Shown here: positions 1 through 10,188 of the stretch, piece after piece | Numbering within the stretch: the first letter of the stretch is position 1 | Layout: each line of letters begins with the position of its first letter | Assembly (NCBI GenBank): GCA_029237815.1 | Contig: JAQZBP010000004.1 | Span: 62,001 to 126,000 of the forward strand | DNA from: Moraxellaceae bacterium | Lineage (GTDB): Bacteria; Pseudomonadota; Gammaproteobacteria; Pseudomonadales; Moraxellaceae | Reading direction: 5' to 3' | Length of the DNA stretch: 64,000 nt | Notes under the pieces: generated by a model | Databases searched by the model: none | Seen by the model: only the letters and a program-made list of their open reading frames with translations | What the model was told of the DNA's origin: nothing | Translations under genes and position numbers: made by a program

Positions 1-500
<500 letters not shown>

Positions 501-571
501 GCGCAGGTCCGGTTTCATTTGCGCCGCTGGTGCATACGGGCGTGCGCACCCTGCAAGGGTGGGCGGTCATC

Positions 572-1330
572 ATGGATGAGTCCGTAGGCAGCATGGCCGG
601 CCGTCGCGAGGTTTTGCGCCTCGAAGGTCTGCGCAAGAGCTACAACCCCGGCACGTCGCTCGAGACCGAGGTGCTGCACGGGCTCGACCTGCGGCTCCAG
701 GAGGGCGACCTGGCGGCGCTCATCGGCCCCTCCGGCTCCGGCAAGAGCACGCTGCTCAACCTGATCGGCCTGCTCGACACGCCAAGCGGCGGCGAACTCT
801 ATCTGCTGGGCCAGGCCACGCGCGCCATGGACGACGACAACCGCACGCGGCTGCGCAACGAGAGCATCGGCTTCGTCTTCCAGTTCCACCACCTGGTCAA
901 CGCCTTCAGCGTGCTGGACAACGTGCTCATGCCGCTCATGATCCGCCGCGGCAAGCCTGAGCCTGCGGATGTCGAGCTGGCCCTCGGCCTGCTGCGCGAG
1001 GTCGGGCTCGAAGCGTTTGCAGCGAAGAAGCCCAGCCAGCTTTCCGGCGGCCAGCAGCAGCGCGTGGCCATCGCACGCGCCCTGGTGACGCGGCCGGCCC
1101 TGCTGCTCGCCGACGAGCCCACCGGCAACCTCGACACGAAAACCGCGGAGAGCGTGTTCGAGCTCTTCGGTCGCCTCAACCGCGATTTCGGCTGCGCCGT
1201 GCTGGTCGTCACCCACGATCCGCGTCTTGCGGCGCGCTGTGCCCGCACCATCACCCTGGTGGACGGCAGCATCGTCAGCGATGCCGGGAATCCGGACGCG
1301 CCGGCATCCCTGTCGCCTTCCGGGACCTGA
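572..1330 (+). CDS. ABC transporter ATP-binding protein, LolD-like
   Basis: A 252-residue ABC ATPase with all nucleotide-binding motifs: Walker [10 protein letters not shown] (residues 52-60, K58), signature LSGGQQQR from L157, Walker B LLLADEP with D181/E182, and the H-loop VTHD with H215. The family (LolD/MacB-type) powers permeases with an FtsX domain, and such a permease lies directly upstream in the same direction, so the two probably form one transporter. I chose ATG 572 because an AAGGGTGG stretch lies about 10 bp upstream; an in-frame ATG at 530 would add 14 residues unlike the family N terminus, and ATG 593 is also possible. The substrate is not shown; lipoprotein release is the likeliest role. 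Confidence 0.88.
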   Translation: MDESVGSMAGRREVLRLEGLRKSYNPGTSLETEVLHGLDLRLQEGDLAALIGPSGSGKSTLLNLIGLLDTPSGGELYLLGQATRAMDDDNRTRLRNESIGFVFQFHHLVNAFSVLDNVLMPLMIRRGKPEPADVELALGLLREVGLEAFAAKKPSQLSGGQQQRVAIARALVTRPALLLADEPTGNLDTKTAESVFELFGRLNRDFGCAVLVVTHDPRLAARCARTITLVDGSIVSDAGNPDAPASLSPSGT

Positions 1331-1433
1331 CGCGCCACAGGCGCTGCCGCCAACGCCATTCGTAGCTCCGAACCCGATCCACGGGTCAGGGTGCCGAGCC
1401 TGACGAATCCGCCCGGCGGCGCTCTCCGCCAGC

Positions 1434-1463
1434 GTGTCCCGCCCCTCCTTACGGGGGGGACAC
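1434..1463. repeat. GC-rich inverted repeat between the ABC ATPase and the FKBP gene
   Basis: GTGTCC at 1434-1439 pairs with GGACAC at 1458-1463, and a C-rich/G-rich inner stem extends it, leaving a loop of about 7 nt. There is no following T-tract, so it is not a canonical intrinsic terminator. It may end or attenuate the ABC transcript, or sit in the leader of the downstream gene. The rest of the 248-bp gap shows nothing I can support. Confidence 0.45.
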
Positions 1464-1578
1464 CATCGGGGGAAGGCCCCTGCCGTCTCATCCCGGCATT
1501 GTCCGGCTGGTCTTGCCTGCAAGGGGCGTGTATGTTCCTGCGCTTTATCATTGCGCGCGCGACGCACAGGAGAACTAG

Positions 1579-2277
1579 ATGAAACGGCAGATCATGGCCG
1601 CGGGGCTGGTGGTGGTAGCGGGTTCGGCCCTGGTGGCCTGCAACAAGGAAGGCAAGAAGCCCGAGACCGTCGAGCAGCGGGCCGCCTACAGCGTCGGCTA
1701 CGTCAGCGGCAAGTCCAGCGTGACCCAGGCCCCGAAGCTGGACATCGACCAGTTCATGGCCGGCTTCAAGGACGCCTACGCCAAGAAGGACAGTGCCCTC
1801 ACCGAGGAAGAAATGCGCGCGGCCCTCTCCGCCTATGAAGAAACCCTGAAGAAGGAAGCCGAGATGGCCCGCAAGAAGGGCGCCATCGAAGGTGCTGCCA
1901 AGGGCAATGCCTTCCTCGCCGAGAATGCCAAGAAGCCCGGCGTGAAGACCACCGCCAGCGGCCTGCAGTATGAAGTCGTCACCGAGGGCAAGGGTCCCAA
2001 GCCCAAGGCCACCGACGTGGTGAAGGTGCACTACGAAGGCAAGCTCGTGGACGGCACCGTGTTCGACAGCTCCCGCCAGCGTGGCGAACCCATCGAGTTC
2101 CCGCTCAATCGCGTGATTCCGGGCTGGACCGAAGGCGTGCAACTGATGAGCGTGGGTTCGCGCTACAAGCTCACCATTCCGGCCGCCCTCGGCTACGGTG
2201 AAGAAGGTGCAGGCCCGATTCCGCCGAACTCCGTGCTGGTGTTCGACGTCGAGCTGCTGGATATCGTGAAGCAGTAA
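1579..2277 (+). CDS. FKBP-type peptidyl-prolyl cis-trans isomerase, lipoprotein (FkpA/Mip family)
   Basis: A 232-residue protein with a lipoprotein signal peptide ending in the lipobox LVAC (lipidated C21); residue 22 is Asn, so outer-membrane sorting is expected. Residues ~30-115 are the charged helical FKBP_N dimerisation segment and ~125-230 the FKBP fold, with [18 protein letters not shown] and the [22 protein letters not shown] end typical of active FKBPs. The family catalyses proline isomerisation and chaperones envelope proteins in the periplasm. An AGGAG site (1569-1573 region) precedes ATG 1579, and a strong terminator follows, so it is probably monocistronic. Confidence 0.92.
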   Translation: MKRQIMAAGLVVVAGSALVACNKEGKKPETVEQRAAYSVGYVSGKSSVTQAPKLDIDQFMAGFKDAYAKKDSALTEEEMRAALSAYEETLKKEAEMARKKGAIEGAAKGNAFLAENAKKPGVKTTASGLQYEVVTEGKGPKPKATDVVKVHYEGKLVDGTVFDSSRQRGEPIEFPLNRVIPGWTEGVQLMSVGSRYKLTIPAALGYGEEGAGPIPPNSVLVFDVELLDIVKQ

Positions 2278-2297
2278 GCGCGGATTTCCGTGTCATG

Positions 2298-2325
2298 AAA
2301 AAGCCGGCGAATGCCGGCTTTTTTG
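2298..2325 (+). terminator. Intrinsic terminator of the FKBP gene
   Basis: AAAAAGCCGGC-GAAT-GCCGGCTTTTTT: an 8-bp perfect stem with a 4-nt loop and T-tract, 20 bp after the FKBP stop. The A-tract on the other side could let it work in both directions. Confidence 0.9.
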
Positions 2326-2458
2326 TGCCTGCCTGTTCAGCAGGGCCGGGGCAGTACGGCGCTGAGTGATGCAAGCCGCGTGGCCCGTGCGGCAGCGTCG
2401 CATCGGGAGGGCTGTGATGCGGTCAATGCGGCGCGTCCTGCGCCGTGTCGGCCTGCAG

Positions 2459-2677
2459 CTATTGCCAGCCGAAGCGCCATTTCCCGTCGTCCTTCAGCTC
2501 CTGCCAGTCGATGTGGCGCTGCCGGCGCGTCAGCACCGCCTCGATCACGCATTCCTCGACATCGAGCTCCTCCTCGTCCAGCACGGCCTTGACCACGACG
2601 AAGTGCTTCTCCCGGTTCACGGGTGCGACGGCCGTCCATTTGCTCTGCAGCAGTTTTTTAGGGTTGATCCGGTTCAT
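2459..2677 (-). CDS. Small conserved protein, TIGR02450 family
   Basis: A 72-residue protein beginning MNRINPKKLLQSKWTAV and ending in a Trp-rich segment (DWQELKDDGKWRFGWQ). This layout (KLL-SKWTAV, EKHF, an acidic stretch, then EAVLTRR and W-x-ELKD--W) matches the small uncharacterised TIGR02450 family of proteobacteria. No catalytic motif or membrane segment is visible and the function is unknown. It stands alone between the FKBP terminator and the maeB terminator on the strand opposite to fkpA, and so is probably its own transcription unit. Confidence 0.8.
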   Translation of the reverse strand: MNRINPKKLLQSKWTAVAPVNREKHFVVVKAVLDEEELDVEECVIEAVLTRRQRHIDWQELKDDGKWRFGWQ

Positions 2678-2771
2678 GGCGGGCGGGGTCAGTGAATACT
2701 GCCCTGATTGTAGTCAGGCCGGCGTGCAGTGCTGCTGGGCAAGCACGGGACAGTGCGCAGTGGACGCCATG

Positions 2772-2794
2772 AAAAAAGCCGGCATTCGCCGGCT
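2772..2794 (-). terminator. Intrinsic terminator downstream of maeB
   Basis: On the minus strand AGCCGGC-GAAT-GCCGGCT is followed by TTTTTT (the A-run at 2772-2777). It lies 36 bp beyond the maeB stop and separates maeB from the small TIGR02450 gene on the same strand. Confidence 0.88.
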
Positions 2795-2829
2795 TGTTCC
2801 AGTGCTGCGGACGGGCCGCGGCGACGCGC

Positions 2830-5106
2830 TTACTTCGCCGTGTTCGTGGCCGCTTCCGCCACGGTCAGTGCCGTCATGTTGATGATGCGGCGCACGGTGG
2901 AAGAGGCGGTGAGGATGTGCACCGGCTTGGCCGCGCCGAGCAGGATCGGGCCCACCGTCACGCCACCGCCCACCGAGACCTTCAGCAGGTTGAAGGCGAT
3001 GTTGGCGGCATCCAGCGTCGGCATGATCAGCAGGTTGGCTGCTCCCTTGAGCCGGGAGTTCGGGAACACAGAATGACGGATGGCCTCGTCGAGCGCGGCG
3101 TCACCGTGCATCTCGCCCTCCACTTCCAGGTCCGGCGCGATGTCCTGCAGGATGCGCCAGGTCTGGCGCATCTTGGCGGCGCTTTCGGTGTCTTCCGAGC
3201 CGAAGCTCGAGTGTGACAGCAGCGCCACGCGCGGGGTCAGGCCGAAGCGGCGCACGCCCTCGGCCGCCTGCAGCGTGATCTCGGCCAGTTGCTCGGCGGT
3301 CGGATCCGGGTTCACGTAGGTGTCGGCGATGAACAGCGTGCGGTTTTCCAGCATCAGCAGGTTCATGGCGGCGAACTGGTTCACGCCCGGCTTCTTCGGG
3401 ATGATGCGGCTCACATAGCGCAGGTGCAGGCCGTAGTTCGCGAACGTGCCGCAGATCATGCCGTCGGCGTCGCCGAAGTGCACCAGCAGCGAGGCGATCA
3501 GCGTGGCGCGGCGGCGCACTTCCTTCTGCGCGAGTTCCGGCGAGATACCCTGGCGCTCCATGATCTGGTGGTAGTGCGTCCAGTACTGCTTGAAGCGCGG
3601 GTCCTCGTCCTGGTTGATCAGCTCGAAGTCCACGCCCGGGCGGATGCGCAGGCCCAGCTTCTCGATGCGCTTTTCGATCACCGCGGGGCGGCCGATCAGG
3701 ATGGGCTTGGCCAGGCCTTCGTCCACCACCACCTGCACCGCGCGCAGCACGCGCTCGTCTTCACCCTCGGCATAGGCGATGCGCTTGGGCTCGGCCTTTG
3801 CCTTGGCGAACACCGGCTTCATGATGAAGGCGGAGTTGTAGACGAACTCCGACAGCTTCTGGCGATACGCCTCGATGTCGTGGATGGGGCGCGTGGCGAT
3901 GCCGGATTCCATCGCGGCCTTGGCCACGGCGGGCGCGATCTCGAGGATCAGGCGCGGGTCCAGCGGCTTCGGGATCAGGTATTCGCGGCCGAAGGTGTTG
4001 CTGCCGGCGGTGCCGTAGCCCGTCGTGGCCTCCGACTGTTCCACATGCGCGAGCTTGGCGATGGCGTACACACAGGCCAGCTTCATCTGCTCATTCACCG
4101 TGGTGGCACCGACGTCGAGCGCGCCGCGGAAAATGTAGGGGAAGCAGAGCGCGTTGTTCACCTGGTTCGGGTAGTCGGAGCGGCCCGTGGCGATGATGGC
4201 GTCCGGGCGTGCTTCCTTGGCCAGCTCCGGCATGATTTCCGGCGTCGGGTTGGCGAGCGCGAAGATGATCGGATCCTTCGCCATGTCCTTCAGCATTTCC
4301 GGCTTCAGCACGCCGGCGGTGGAGAGGCCGAGGAACATGTCGGCGCCGGGCAGGGCGTCGGCCAGCGAGCGCGCGGAGGTGTCCTGTGCGTACTTGGCCT
4401 TGGACTCGTCCATGCCGGCGCGGCCTGCGTAGCAGATGCCCTTGGAATCGGCGACGAAGATGTGCTCCTTCTTCACGCCCAACGACACCAGCACGTCGAG
4501 GCAGGCGATGGCGGCGGCGCCGGCGCCCGAGCAGACGATCTTGAGGTCGCCGATGTTCTTGTTCACCACCTTCAGTGCGTTGATGAGCCCGGCGCCGACG
4601 ATGATGGAAGTGCCGTGCTGGTCATCGTGGAAGACCGGGATCTTCATGCGCTCGCGCAGCTTCTTCTCGATGTAGAAGCACTCGGGCGCCTTGATGTCTT
4701 CCAGGTTGATGCCGCCGAAGGTCGGTTCCAGCGAGGCGATGATGTCGACCAGCTTGTCCGGATCCTTCTCGTCGATCTCGATGTCGAACACGTCGACACC
4801 GGCGAACTTCTTGAACAGCACGCCCTTGCCTTCCATCACGGGCTTGGAGGCCAGCGGGCCGATGTCGCCGAGGCCGAGCACGGCGGTGCCGTTGGTGATC
4901 ACCGCGACCAGGTTGCCGCGGGCGGTGTAGCGGGCGGCGGCGGAGGGATCGCGCTCGATTTCCTCGCAGGGCGCGGCGACGCCGGGCGAATACGCCAGCG
5001 CCAGGTCACGCTGGTTGACCATGGCCTTGGTCGGCGTGACGCTGATTTTTCCGGGCTCGGGGAATTCGTGGTAATCGAGTGCGGCTTTGCGCAGTGCCTC
5101 ATCCAT
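2830..5106 (-). CDS. maeB: NADP-dependent malic enzyme with phosphotransacetylase-like domain (MaeB)
   Basis: 758 residues, the usual length of MaeB. Residues 1-~430 are the malic enzyme part: the SPGVAAPC region with the catalytic Tyr, the [15 protein letters not shown] segment, and a dinucleotide fold [13 protein letters not shown]. Residues ~430-758 are the phosphate acetyl/butyryl transferase domain, which in MaeB enzymes is regulatory. The protein decarboxylates malate to pyruvate, yielding NADPH. I chose the ATG at 5106 because AGGTGAG precedes it and [16 protein letters not shown] matches the family start; a longer reading to 5172 adds an unrelated leader. Single-gene unit with its own terminator. 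Confidence 0.95.
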   Translation of the reverse strand: MDEALRKAALDYHEFPEPGKISVTPTKAMVNQRDLALAYSPGVAAPCEEIERDPSAAARYTARGNLVAVITNGTAVLGLGDIGPLASKPVMEGKGVLFKKFAGVDVFDIEIDEKDPDKLVDIIASLEPTFGGINLEDIKAPECFYIEKKLRERMKIPVFHDDQHGTSIIVGAGLINALKVVNKNIGDLKIVCSGAGAAAIACLDVLVSLGVKKEHIFVADSKGICYAGRAGMDESKAKYAQDTSARSLADALPGADMFLGLSTAGVLKPEMLKDMAKDPIIFALANPTPEIMPELAKEARPDAIIATGRSDYPNQVNNALCFPYIFRGALDVGATTVNEQMKLACVYAIAKLAHVEQSEATTGYGTAGSNTFGREYLIPKPLDPRLILEIAPAVAKAAMESGIATRPIHDIEAYRQKLSEFVYNSAFIMKPVFAKAKAEPKRIAYAEGEDERVLRAVQVVVDEGLAKPILIGRPAVIEKRIEKLGLRIRPGVDFELINQDEDPRFKQYWTHYHQIMERQGISPELAQKEVRRRATLIASLLVHFGDADGMICGTFANYGLHLRYVSRIIPKKPGVNQFAAMNLLMLENRTLFIADTYVNPDPTAEQLAEITLQAAEGVRRFGLTPRVALLSHSSFGSEDTESAAKMRQTWRILQDIAPDLEVEGEMHGDAALDEAIRHSVFPNSRLKGAANLLIMPTLDAANIAFNLLKVSVGGGVTVGPILLGAAKPVHILTASSTVRRIINMTALTVAEAATNTAK

Positions 5107-5188
5107 CGTCGTTCTCACCTGCAATGGTCCGGGCGTCCCGCAGGCCATTGGGCTGCGAGTGGGGCTCGGCATTCAAAAGAAGGCGCGG

Positions 5189-5197
5189 AGGATAGCA
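5189..5197 (-). promoter_or_regulatory. Candidate extended -10 promoter for maeB
   Basis: On the minus strand TG-C-TATCCT (an extended -10 element) lies about 83 bp upstream of the maeB ATG. No convincing -35 is seen, which fits the extended -10 type. This is a consensus match only. Confidence 0.35.
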
Positions 5198-5386
5198 TTT
5201 CCAGGCTGTTCCAGCCGCTTTTTGTGTGAATTCGCAGTCAGCAACCACTGTTTTGTCGACGTATCCGGACAAAGCCCGGACAGCTCCCGGGGCATTGCCG
5301 GGACAGGTGTTCTTCGCGCGCAACCGATGCGGCGGGGCCGGCCTATTGGGCGGCCCCGCCGTTGCCAGCGCGCGCCGGCCAGACAA

Positions 5387-5415
5387 GAAAAAGCCCGCAA
5401 GGCGCGGGCTTTTTC
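5387..5415 (-). terminator. Intrinsic terminator downstream of purD
   Basis: GAAAAAGCCCGC-AAGGC-GCGGGCTTTTTC: AAAAAGCCCGC pairs with GCGGGCTTTTT, T-tract on both strands. It lies 27 bp after the purD stop on the minus strand. Confidence 0.88.
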
Positions 5416-5441
5416 GGCAGCAGCGGGGCGGACGCCGGGGA

Positions 5442-6728
5442 TTACCGGCCCTGCTCACGGGCTACGGCGCGGTAGCCGATGTCGGAGCGGTGCTGTTCAC
5501 CTTCCCAGCCGATGACCTTCACCAGTTCATAGGCGCCGGCCTGAGCCTCGGACACGGTCTTGCCCAGCGCGGTTGCACAGAGGACGCGGCCGCCCGAGGT
5601 CACCACCTTGCCGTCCTTGAGCGCCGAGCCGGCATGGAAGACCTTGCCGGGCAGCGCCGCGGCGGCGTCCAGGCCGTGGATCTCGTCGCCCTTGCGGATG
5701 TCGCCGGGGTAGCCGCCGGCCGCCATCACCACGCCCAGGGCGGCGCGCTCGTCCCACTCGGCGGTGGTCGTGCCCAACTGCTTGGCTATGCCGGCTTCCA
5801 CCAGCGCCACCAGCGAGCTCTTCAGGCGGACCATGATGGGCTGCGTCTCGGGGTCGCCAAAGCGGCAGTTGAACTCGATGACCTTGGGTGCGCCGCTGGC
5901 GTCGATCATCAGGCCGGCATACAGGAAGCCGGTATAGGCGTGGCCTTCCGCCGCCATGCCGGCGACCGTCGGGGCGATCACCTCGCGCATGACGCGGGCA
6001 TGCACTTCCGGCGTCACCACCGGGGCGGGGGAGTAGGCGCCCATGCCGCCGGTGTTGGGGCCGGTGTCGCCGTCGCCGATGCGCTTGTGGTCCTGGCTGG
6101 TGGCCATGGGCAGCGCATTCGTGCCGTCGACCATGACGATGAAGCTGGCTTCCTCGCCCTCCAGGAACTGCTCCACCACCACGCGACTGCCGGCGCTGCC
6201 GAAGGCATTGCCCGAGAGCATGTCAGTGATGGCGTCCTCGGCTTCCTGGAGCGTCATGGCCACGATCACGCCCTTGCCCGCGGCCAGGCCGTCGGCCTTG
6301 ATTACGATGGGTGCGCCCTTCTCGCGCACATAGGCCAGCGCGGCATCGGTCTCGGTGAAGACCTGGTAGAAGGCGGTGGGGATGCCGTGGCGGGCCAGGA
6401 AGTCCTTGGCGAAGGCCTTTGAGCCCTCGAGCTGGGCGGCGTACTGGGTCGGGCCCCAGATGCGCAGGCCGGCCGCCTGGAAGGCGTTGACCACGCCATT
6501 CACCAGCGGCGCTTCCGGGCCGACGATGGTCAGCGCGACATTGTCACGGGCAAAGGCCACCAGGCCCGCGTTGTCGAGGATGTCGAGCGCCACGTTCTGG
6601 CACTTGGCCTCGGTGGCGGTGCCGGCATTGCCCGGCGCCACGTACACGGTCTCGATGCGCGGATCCTGCGCGCACTTCCAGGCCAGTGCATGCTCGCGGC
6701 CACCCGAGCCAAGAATCAGGATCTTCAT
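5442..6728 (-). CDS. purD: Phosphoribosylamine-glycine ligase (GARS)
   Basis: A 428-residue ATP-grasp enzyme, full length for PurD. It joins glycine to 5-phosphoribosylamine in de novo purine synthesis. Visible family features are the N-terminal GSGGREHAL nucleotide-fold loop, IVGPEAPLVNG, the ATP-grasp loop KADGLAAGKGVIVA, and the metal/ATP site EFNCRFGDPETQP. The order purH then purD in the same direction is a common proteobacterial arrangement and puts two purine-pathway steps under likely joint control, although a large inverted repeat lies in the 183-bp spacer. Confidence 0.96.
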   Translation of the reverse strand: MKILILGSGGREHALAWKCAQDPRIETVYVAPGNAGTATEAKCQNVALDILDNAGLVAFARDNVALTIVGPEAPLVNGVVNAFQAAGLRIWGPTQYAAQLEGSKAFAKDFLARHGIPTAFYQVFTETDAALAYVREKGAPIVIKADGLAAGKGVIVAMTLQEAEDAITDMLSGNAFGSAGSRVVVEQFLEGEEASFIVMVDGTNALPMATSQDHKRIGDGDTGPNTGGMGAYSPAPVVTPEVHARVMREVIAPTVAGMAAEGHAYTGFLYAGLMIDASGAPKVIEFNCRFGDPETQPIMVRLKSSLVALVEAGIAKQLGTTTAEWDERAALGVVMAAGGYPGDIRKGDEIHGLDAAAALPGKVFHAGSALKDGKVVTSGGRVLCATALGKTVSEAQAGAYELVKVIGWEGEQHRSDIGYRAVAREQGR

Positions 6729-6788
6729 GGGACTTTCCTCAATCCAGTGCCCAAGGCAAAGACCCGGGCCAAATATTCAAAAAGTGAG

Positions 6789-6915
6789 CTGAGGCCGCGC
6801 TGCGGGGTGCAGGGCAAGGCGCGGTCGGGAGCGAGCAGCGCAGCATGCTAACAGCATGTGAGCACGCGCAGCCCCGGCCGCAACGCAGCCCTGCGCCCCG
6901 CAGCGCGAGCCTCAG
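6789..6915. repeat. 127-bp imperfect inverted repeat between purH and purD
   Basis: CTGAGGC at 6789-6795 pairs with GCCTCAG at 6909-6915. Next to it, CGCGCTGCGGGG-n-GCAGGGC on the left matches the reverse complement of the right arm with only one extra base and one mismatch over ~28 bp. Similarity fades inward, and the centre is a second perfect hairpin CATGCT-AAC-AGCATG at 6844-6858. The right arm includes the purH stop codon (6912-6914). It could be a transcript-end or mRNA-stability structure between purH and purD, or a repetitive-element pair. Confidence 0.7.
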
Positions 6916-8510
6916 TGGCGGAAGTGGCGCATGTTGGTGAACACCATCGCCATGCCGTGCTCGTCGGCGGCGGCAATCACTTCTGCATCACGCATGGAGC
7001 CACCCGGCTGGATGATGGCGGCAATGCCCACCTTCGCGGCGTTGTCGATGCCGTCGCGGAAAGGGAAGAAGGCATCCGAGGCCATGACAGCACCAGCCAC
7101 CGGCAGGCCGGCATGCTCGGCCTTGATGGCGGCGATGCGCGCCGAGTTCACGCGGCTCATCTGGCCGGCGCCGACGCCGATGGTCTGGCGGCCGCGGGCA
7201 TAGACGATGGCATTGGACTTCACGTACTTGGCGACCTTCCAGGCGAAGATCAGGTCGTGGATCTCGGCCTCGGTGGGGGCGCGCTTGGTCACGATCTTGA
7301 GGTCCGTGTCCTTGATCATGCCCAGGTCCTGGTCCTGCACCAGCAGGCCGCCGGTCACGCGCTTGAAATCCCACTGCGCGGCGCGGGCCTCAAGGGCCGG
7401 CAGCGCGCCGCATTCCAGCACGCGCACGTTCTGCTTGGCGGCGGTGATTTCCAGCGCCGCCTTGCTGATCGAGGGCGCAATGATCACTTCGACGAACTGG
7501 CGCTCGACGATGGCCTTGGCGGTCTCGGCGTCCAGCTCGCGGTTGAAGGCGATGATGCCGCCGAAGGCGGACTCGGTGTCGGTGGCATAGGCCAGGTCAT
7601 AGGCCTTGCGGATGCCGCCTTCGTCGTCCGGCACCACGGCCACGCCGCAGGGGTTGGCGTGCTTGACGATGACGCAGGCCGGCTTGGCAAAGGACTTCAC
7701 GCATTCCAGGGCGGCATCGGTGTCGGCGATGTTGTTGTAGGAAAGCTCCTTGCCCTGCAGCTGGCGCGCTGTGGCGACGGAGGCTTCCTTCGGCTGCGCC
7801 TCGGTGTAGAAGGCGGCGCGCTGGTGCGGGTTCTCGCCGTAGCGCAGCTCCTGGGCCTTGAAGAACTGCGTGTTGAAGGTGCGCGGGAAGGTGTCGCGCG
7901 CCGTCAGGTCGGCCTTCTTCTCGCCCACGAGCGCGCCCAGGTAGTTGGCGATCATGCCGTCGTAGCCGGCGGTGTGCTCGAAGGCCTTCACGGCAAGATC
8001 AAAGCGGGTTTCATAGGACAGGCCGCCGGTCTGCCCGATCTCGGCCAGCACGCGGTCGTAGTCGGCGGCGCTCACCACGATGCCGACGTGGGCGTGGTTC
8101 TTGGCGGCGGAGCGCACCATGGTCGGGCCGCCGATGTCGATGTTCTCGATGGCGTCGGGCAGGGTGCAGTCCGGCTTGGCCACGGTCGCGGCGAAGGGGT
8201 ACAGGTTGACCACCACGAGGTCGATGCCGGAGATGCCGTGCTCGGCCATCACCGCGTCGTCCTGGCCGCGGCGGCCGAGGATGCCGCCGTGGATCTTCGG
8301 GTGCAGGGTCTTGACGCGGCCGTCCATCATTTCCGGAAAGCCGGTGTGGTCGGACACCTCGGTCACGGTGATGCCGTTGTCCTTCAGCAGCTTGAAGGTG
8401 CCGCCGGTGGACAGCAGCTTCACGCCGCGCTGGCTGAGGGCGCGCGCAAACTCGACGATGCCGGTCTTGTCGGAGACGGAGATGAGGGCCTGCTTCACGG
8501 TCTGGCTCAT
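6912..8510 (-). CDS. purH: Bifunctional AICAR transformylase / IMP cyclohydrolase
   Basis: 532 residues. The N-terminal ~195 residues are the MGS-like IMP cyclohydrolase domain ([10 protein letters not shown] at the start, [13 protein letters not shown]). The rest is the AICAR transformylase domain with RYGENPHQ and the catalytic-region KHANPCG. The enzyme performs the last two steps of IMP synthesis in the cytoplasm. I chose ATG 8510 ([11 protein letters not shown]) because AGGTAG lies just upstream; the in-frame ATG at 8546 adds 12 residues foreign to the family. It is separated from fis upstream by a terminator and precedes purD. Confidence 0.96.
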   Translation of the reverse strand: MSQTVKQALISVSDKTGIVEFARALSQRGVKLLSTGGTFKLLKDNGITVTEVSDHTGFPEMMDGRVKTLHPKIHGGILGRRGQDDAVMAEHGISGIDLVVVNLYPFAATVAKPDCTLPDAIENIDIGGPTMVRSAAKNHAHVGIVVSAADYDRVLAEIGQTGGLSYETRFDLAVKAFEHTAGYDGMIANYLGALVGEKKADLTARDTFPRTFNTQFFKAQELRYGENPHQRAAFYTEAQPKEASVATARQLQGKELSYNNIADTDAALECVKSFAKPACVIVKHANPCGVAVVPDDEGGIRKAYDLAYATDTESAFGGIIAFNRELDAETAKAIVERQFVEVIIAPSISKAALEITAAKQNVRVLECGALPALEARAAQWDFKRVTGGLLVQDQDLGMIKDTDLKIVTKRAPTEAEIHDLIFAWKVAKYVKSNAIVYARGRQTIGVGAGQMSRVNSARIAAIKAEHAGLPVAGAVMASDAFFPFRDGIDNAAKVGIAAIIQPGGSMRDAEVIAAADEHGMAMVFTNMRHFRH

Positions 8511-8696
8511 GGGACTACCTGCTTCAATCAAGGGGATTCTGCTCAACCTCCGCCCGCCGGCACTAGGTCAGCTTGCGGGGGCAACTCTGGCTGCCGAAGG
8601 CCGCCTCGTGGCACCCGGCCCTTGATCGAGAGGCCGGCCATGCCCGGGAGGCGGGAGTGGCTGCTCTGCGGCCGGCGAGGCCTGTGGCGCCGCAAA

Positions 8697-8723
8697 TAAA
8701 AAAGGGCGTAATCGCCCTTTTTT
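8697..8723 (-). terminator. Intrinsic terminator of dusB-fis
   Basis: AAAGGGCG-TAAT-CGCCCTTT (8701-8720) flanked by A- and T-tracts, 16 bp beyond the fis stop on the minus strand. It separates fis from purH. Confidence 0.88.
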
Positions 8724-8738
8724 GGTGTGTCTGTATTC

Positions 8739-9062
8739 CTACATCAGCCCATGGTCCTTGAGCTTCTTCCGCAGCGTGCCACGGTTCAGGCCAAGGATCT
8801 CGGAGGCACGGGTCTGGTTGCCGCGGGTGTACTCGAGCACAACTTCAAGAAGTGGAGCCTCGATCTCGGCCAGCACCATGTCATAGACATCGGTCACCTG
8901 CTCGCCACCAAGGTTGGAGAAATAGCTGCGCATTGCCTGTTCAACATGGTCGCGCAGGGTCTGCTGGGCGCTCGCATTGGGAAACTGCTGTTTGAGAGTG
9001 GACATTTCCATGCCGTTATTGCTGTCGTTGAGGAGTAACGGTTCCATGTTGAGGTTGTTCAT
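8739..9062 (-). CDS. fis: Fis family DNA-binding protein
   Basis: 107 residues, slightly longer than the 98 of E. coli Fis. The C-terminal half carries the Fis helix-turn-helix: [21 protein letters not shown]. The middle ([19 protein letters not shown]) resembles the dimerisation helices. Fis is a nucleoid protein that bends DNA and activates rRNA and other promoters in fast growth. The start overlaps the dusB stop by 4 bp (ATGA), so translation is probably coupled, as in the classic dusB-fis operon of gammaproteobacteria. Confidence 0.95.
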   Translation of the reverse strand: MNNLNMEPLLLNDSNNGMEMSTLKQQFPNASAQQTLRDHVEQAMRSYFSNLGGEQVTDVYDMVLAEIEAPLLEVVLEYTRGNQTRASEILGLNRGTLRKKLKDHGLM

Positions 9063-10057
9063 GCCGCTCTTACCTCTCCTTCGATAAGCTGTCCGAAGCT
9101 GTCGCGGACAAAAGCCAGTTGCATTGCCGGTGACTCCAGGGAATTGAAGCGACGAGACACCGCTGCGCCTCCCGGAAGATGTTCGACATACCAGCCGAAA
9201 TGCTTGCGGGCGAAGCGCAACCCCTGAAGGTCGCCATAAAACTCGTAAAGGTCTTCCAGATGCCCCTGAATGATCGACGCTGTCTCGCTGAAGGATGGTG
9301 GAGGCAGGTGTTCATGGGTGCGGAGGAAGTGAATTATGTCGCGAAAAATCCACGGACGGCCGTGAGCGCCGCGGCCGACCATAATACCATCGCAGCCTGT
9401 GCGGACAAGCACCATTTGGGCCTTTTCAGGTGAGTCGATGTCCCCGTTGGCCAACACCGGAATGCGTACGGACTGCTTGACAGCGGCGATCGTGTCGTAC
9501 TCGGCACTGCCCATGTATTTGTCCGCGCGGGTGCGGCCATGCATGACGAGCATCTGTATGCCGGCGTCCTCGGCGATGCGCGCAATGCGCACGCCATTGC
9601 GGTTCTCCGGGTTCCAGCCGGTGCGTGTCTTCAGCGTGACGGGCACGTCCACTGCGTTGACGACTGCTGCCAGGATTTCCGCGACAAGCGATTCATCCTG
9701 CATCAGGGCGGAGCCGGCGAGACGGTTACAGACTTTCTTGGCCGGACAGCCCATGTTGATGTCGACAATCTGGGCGCCATGGTCGATACAGGCGCGTGCC
9801 GCATCCGCCATCATCTGTGCGTCGTAGCCGACGATCTGCACCGTGCGGGGCTCGGGCTCGCCGTGGTAATCGAGCCGCGAGGCCGATTTGCGAGACTTCC
9901 AGAGCCGCGTATCCGAGGCCACCATCTCCGACACCACATGGCCCGCGCCCCAGCCCCGGCAGAGTTGCCGGAAGGGACGATCGGTCACGCCCGCCATCGG
10001 AGCGAGGGCGACGGGAGTGCTGATGAGGTGGGGGCCCAAGTGGAACGGTTTGAGCAT
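9059..10057 (-). CDS. dusB: tRNA-dihydrouridine synthase B
   Basis: 332 residues of the Dus FMN TIM-barrel family. [12 protein letters not shown] near the N terminus and NMGCPAKKV with the catalytic Cys are the family signatures; [15 protein letters not shown] and [15 protein letters not shown] contribute to FMN and tRNA binding. It reduces uridine in the D-loop of tRNAs. It is upstream of and overlaps fis by 4 bp. The residue after KKV is Cys rather than the Asn of E. coli DusB; the meaning is unknown. Confidence 0.95.
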   Translation of the reverse strand: MLKPFHLGPHLISTPVALAPMAGVTDRPFRQLCRGWGAGHVVSEMVASDTRLWKSRKSASRLDYHGEPEPRTVQIVGYDAQMMADAARACIDHGAQIVDINMGCPAKKVCNRLAGSALMQDESLVAEILAAVVNAVDVPVTLKTRTGWNPENRNGVRIARIAEDAGIQMLVMHGRTRADKYMGSAEYDTIAAVKQSVRIPVLANGDIDSPEKAQMVLVRTGCDGIMVGRGAHGRPWIFRDIIHFLRTHEHLPPPSFSETASIIQGHLEDLYEFYGDLQGLRFARKHFGWYVEHLPGGAAVSRRFNSLESPAMQLAFVRDSFGQLIEGEVRAA

Positions 10058-10188
10058 GACGAACCGGGTCGCGCGGGAAAGGCGCGGATGATACCGGCAG
10101 GCAGGGGGCGGGCAAAGCGAAAGGAATCGCCCTCCTGACCTGCGGCAAGTCCGGGGTCAGGCGGGCGCGACGGGGCGGCTGTCCCGGG

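Larger units (their letters stand above)
5107..5441. other. Gene-free spacer between maeB and purD, with stacked hairpins
   Basis: 335 bp without a credible gene. From the maeB side it holds the maeB leader and candidate promoter (~5189), then inverted repeats: TCCCGG/CCGGGA at 5285-5303 (7-nt loop), a perfect 10-bp stem GGCGGGGCCG/CGGCCCCGCC at 5331-5360 (10-nt loop), and the purD terminator at 5387-5415. The overlapping reading frames in this spacer show no family resemblance. Confidence 0.6.

Noticed and set aside
3289-5229. Plus-strand open frame of 646 codons across maeB
   Set aside because: Complement of the maeB reading frame; no domain or start signal.
6858-8699. Plus-strand open frame of 613 codons across purH
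   Set aside because: Shadow of purH with His/Gly/Val-rich low-complexity translation.
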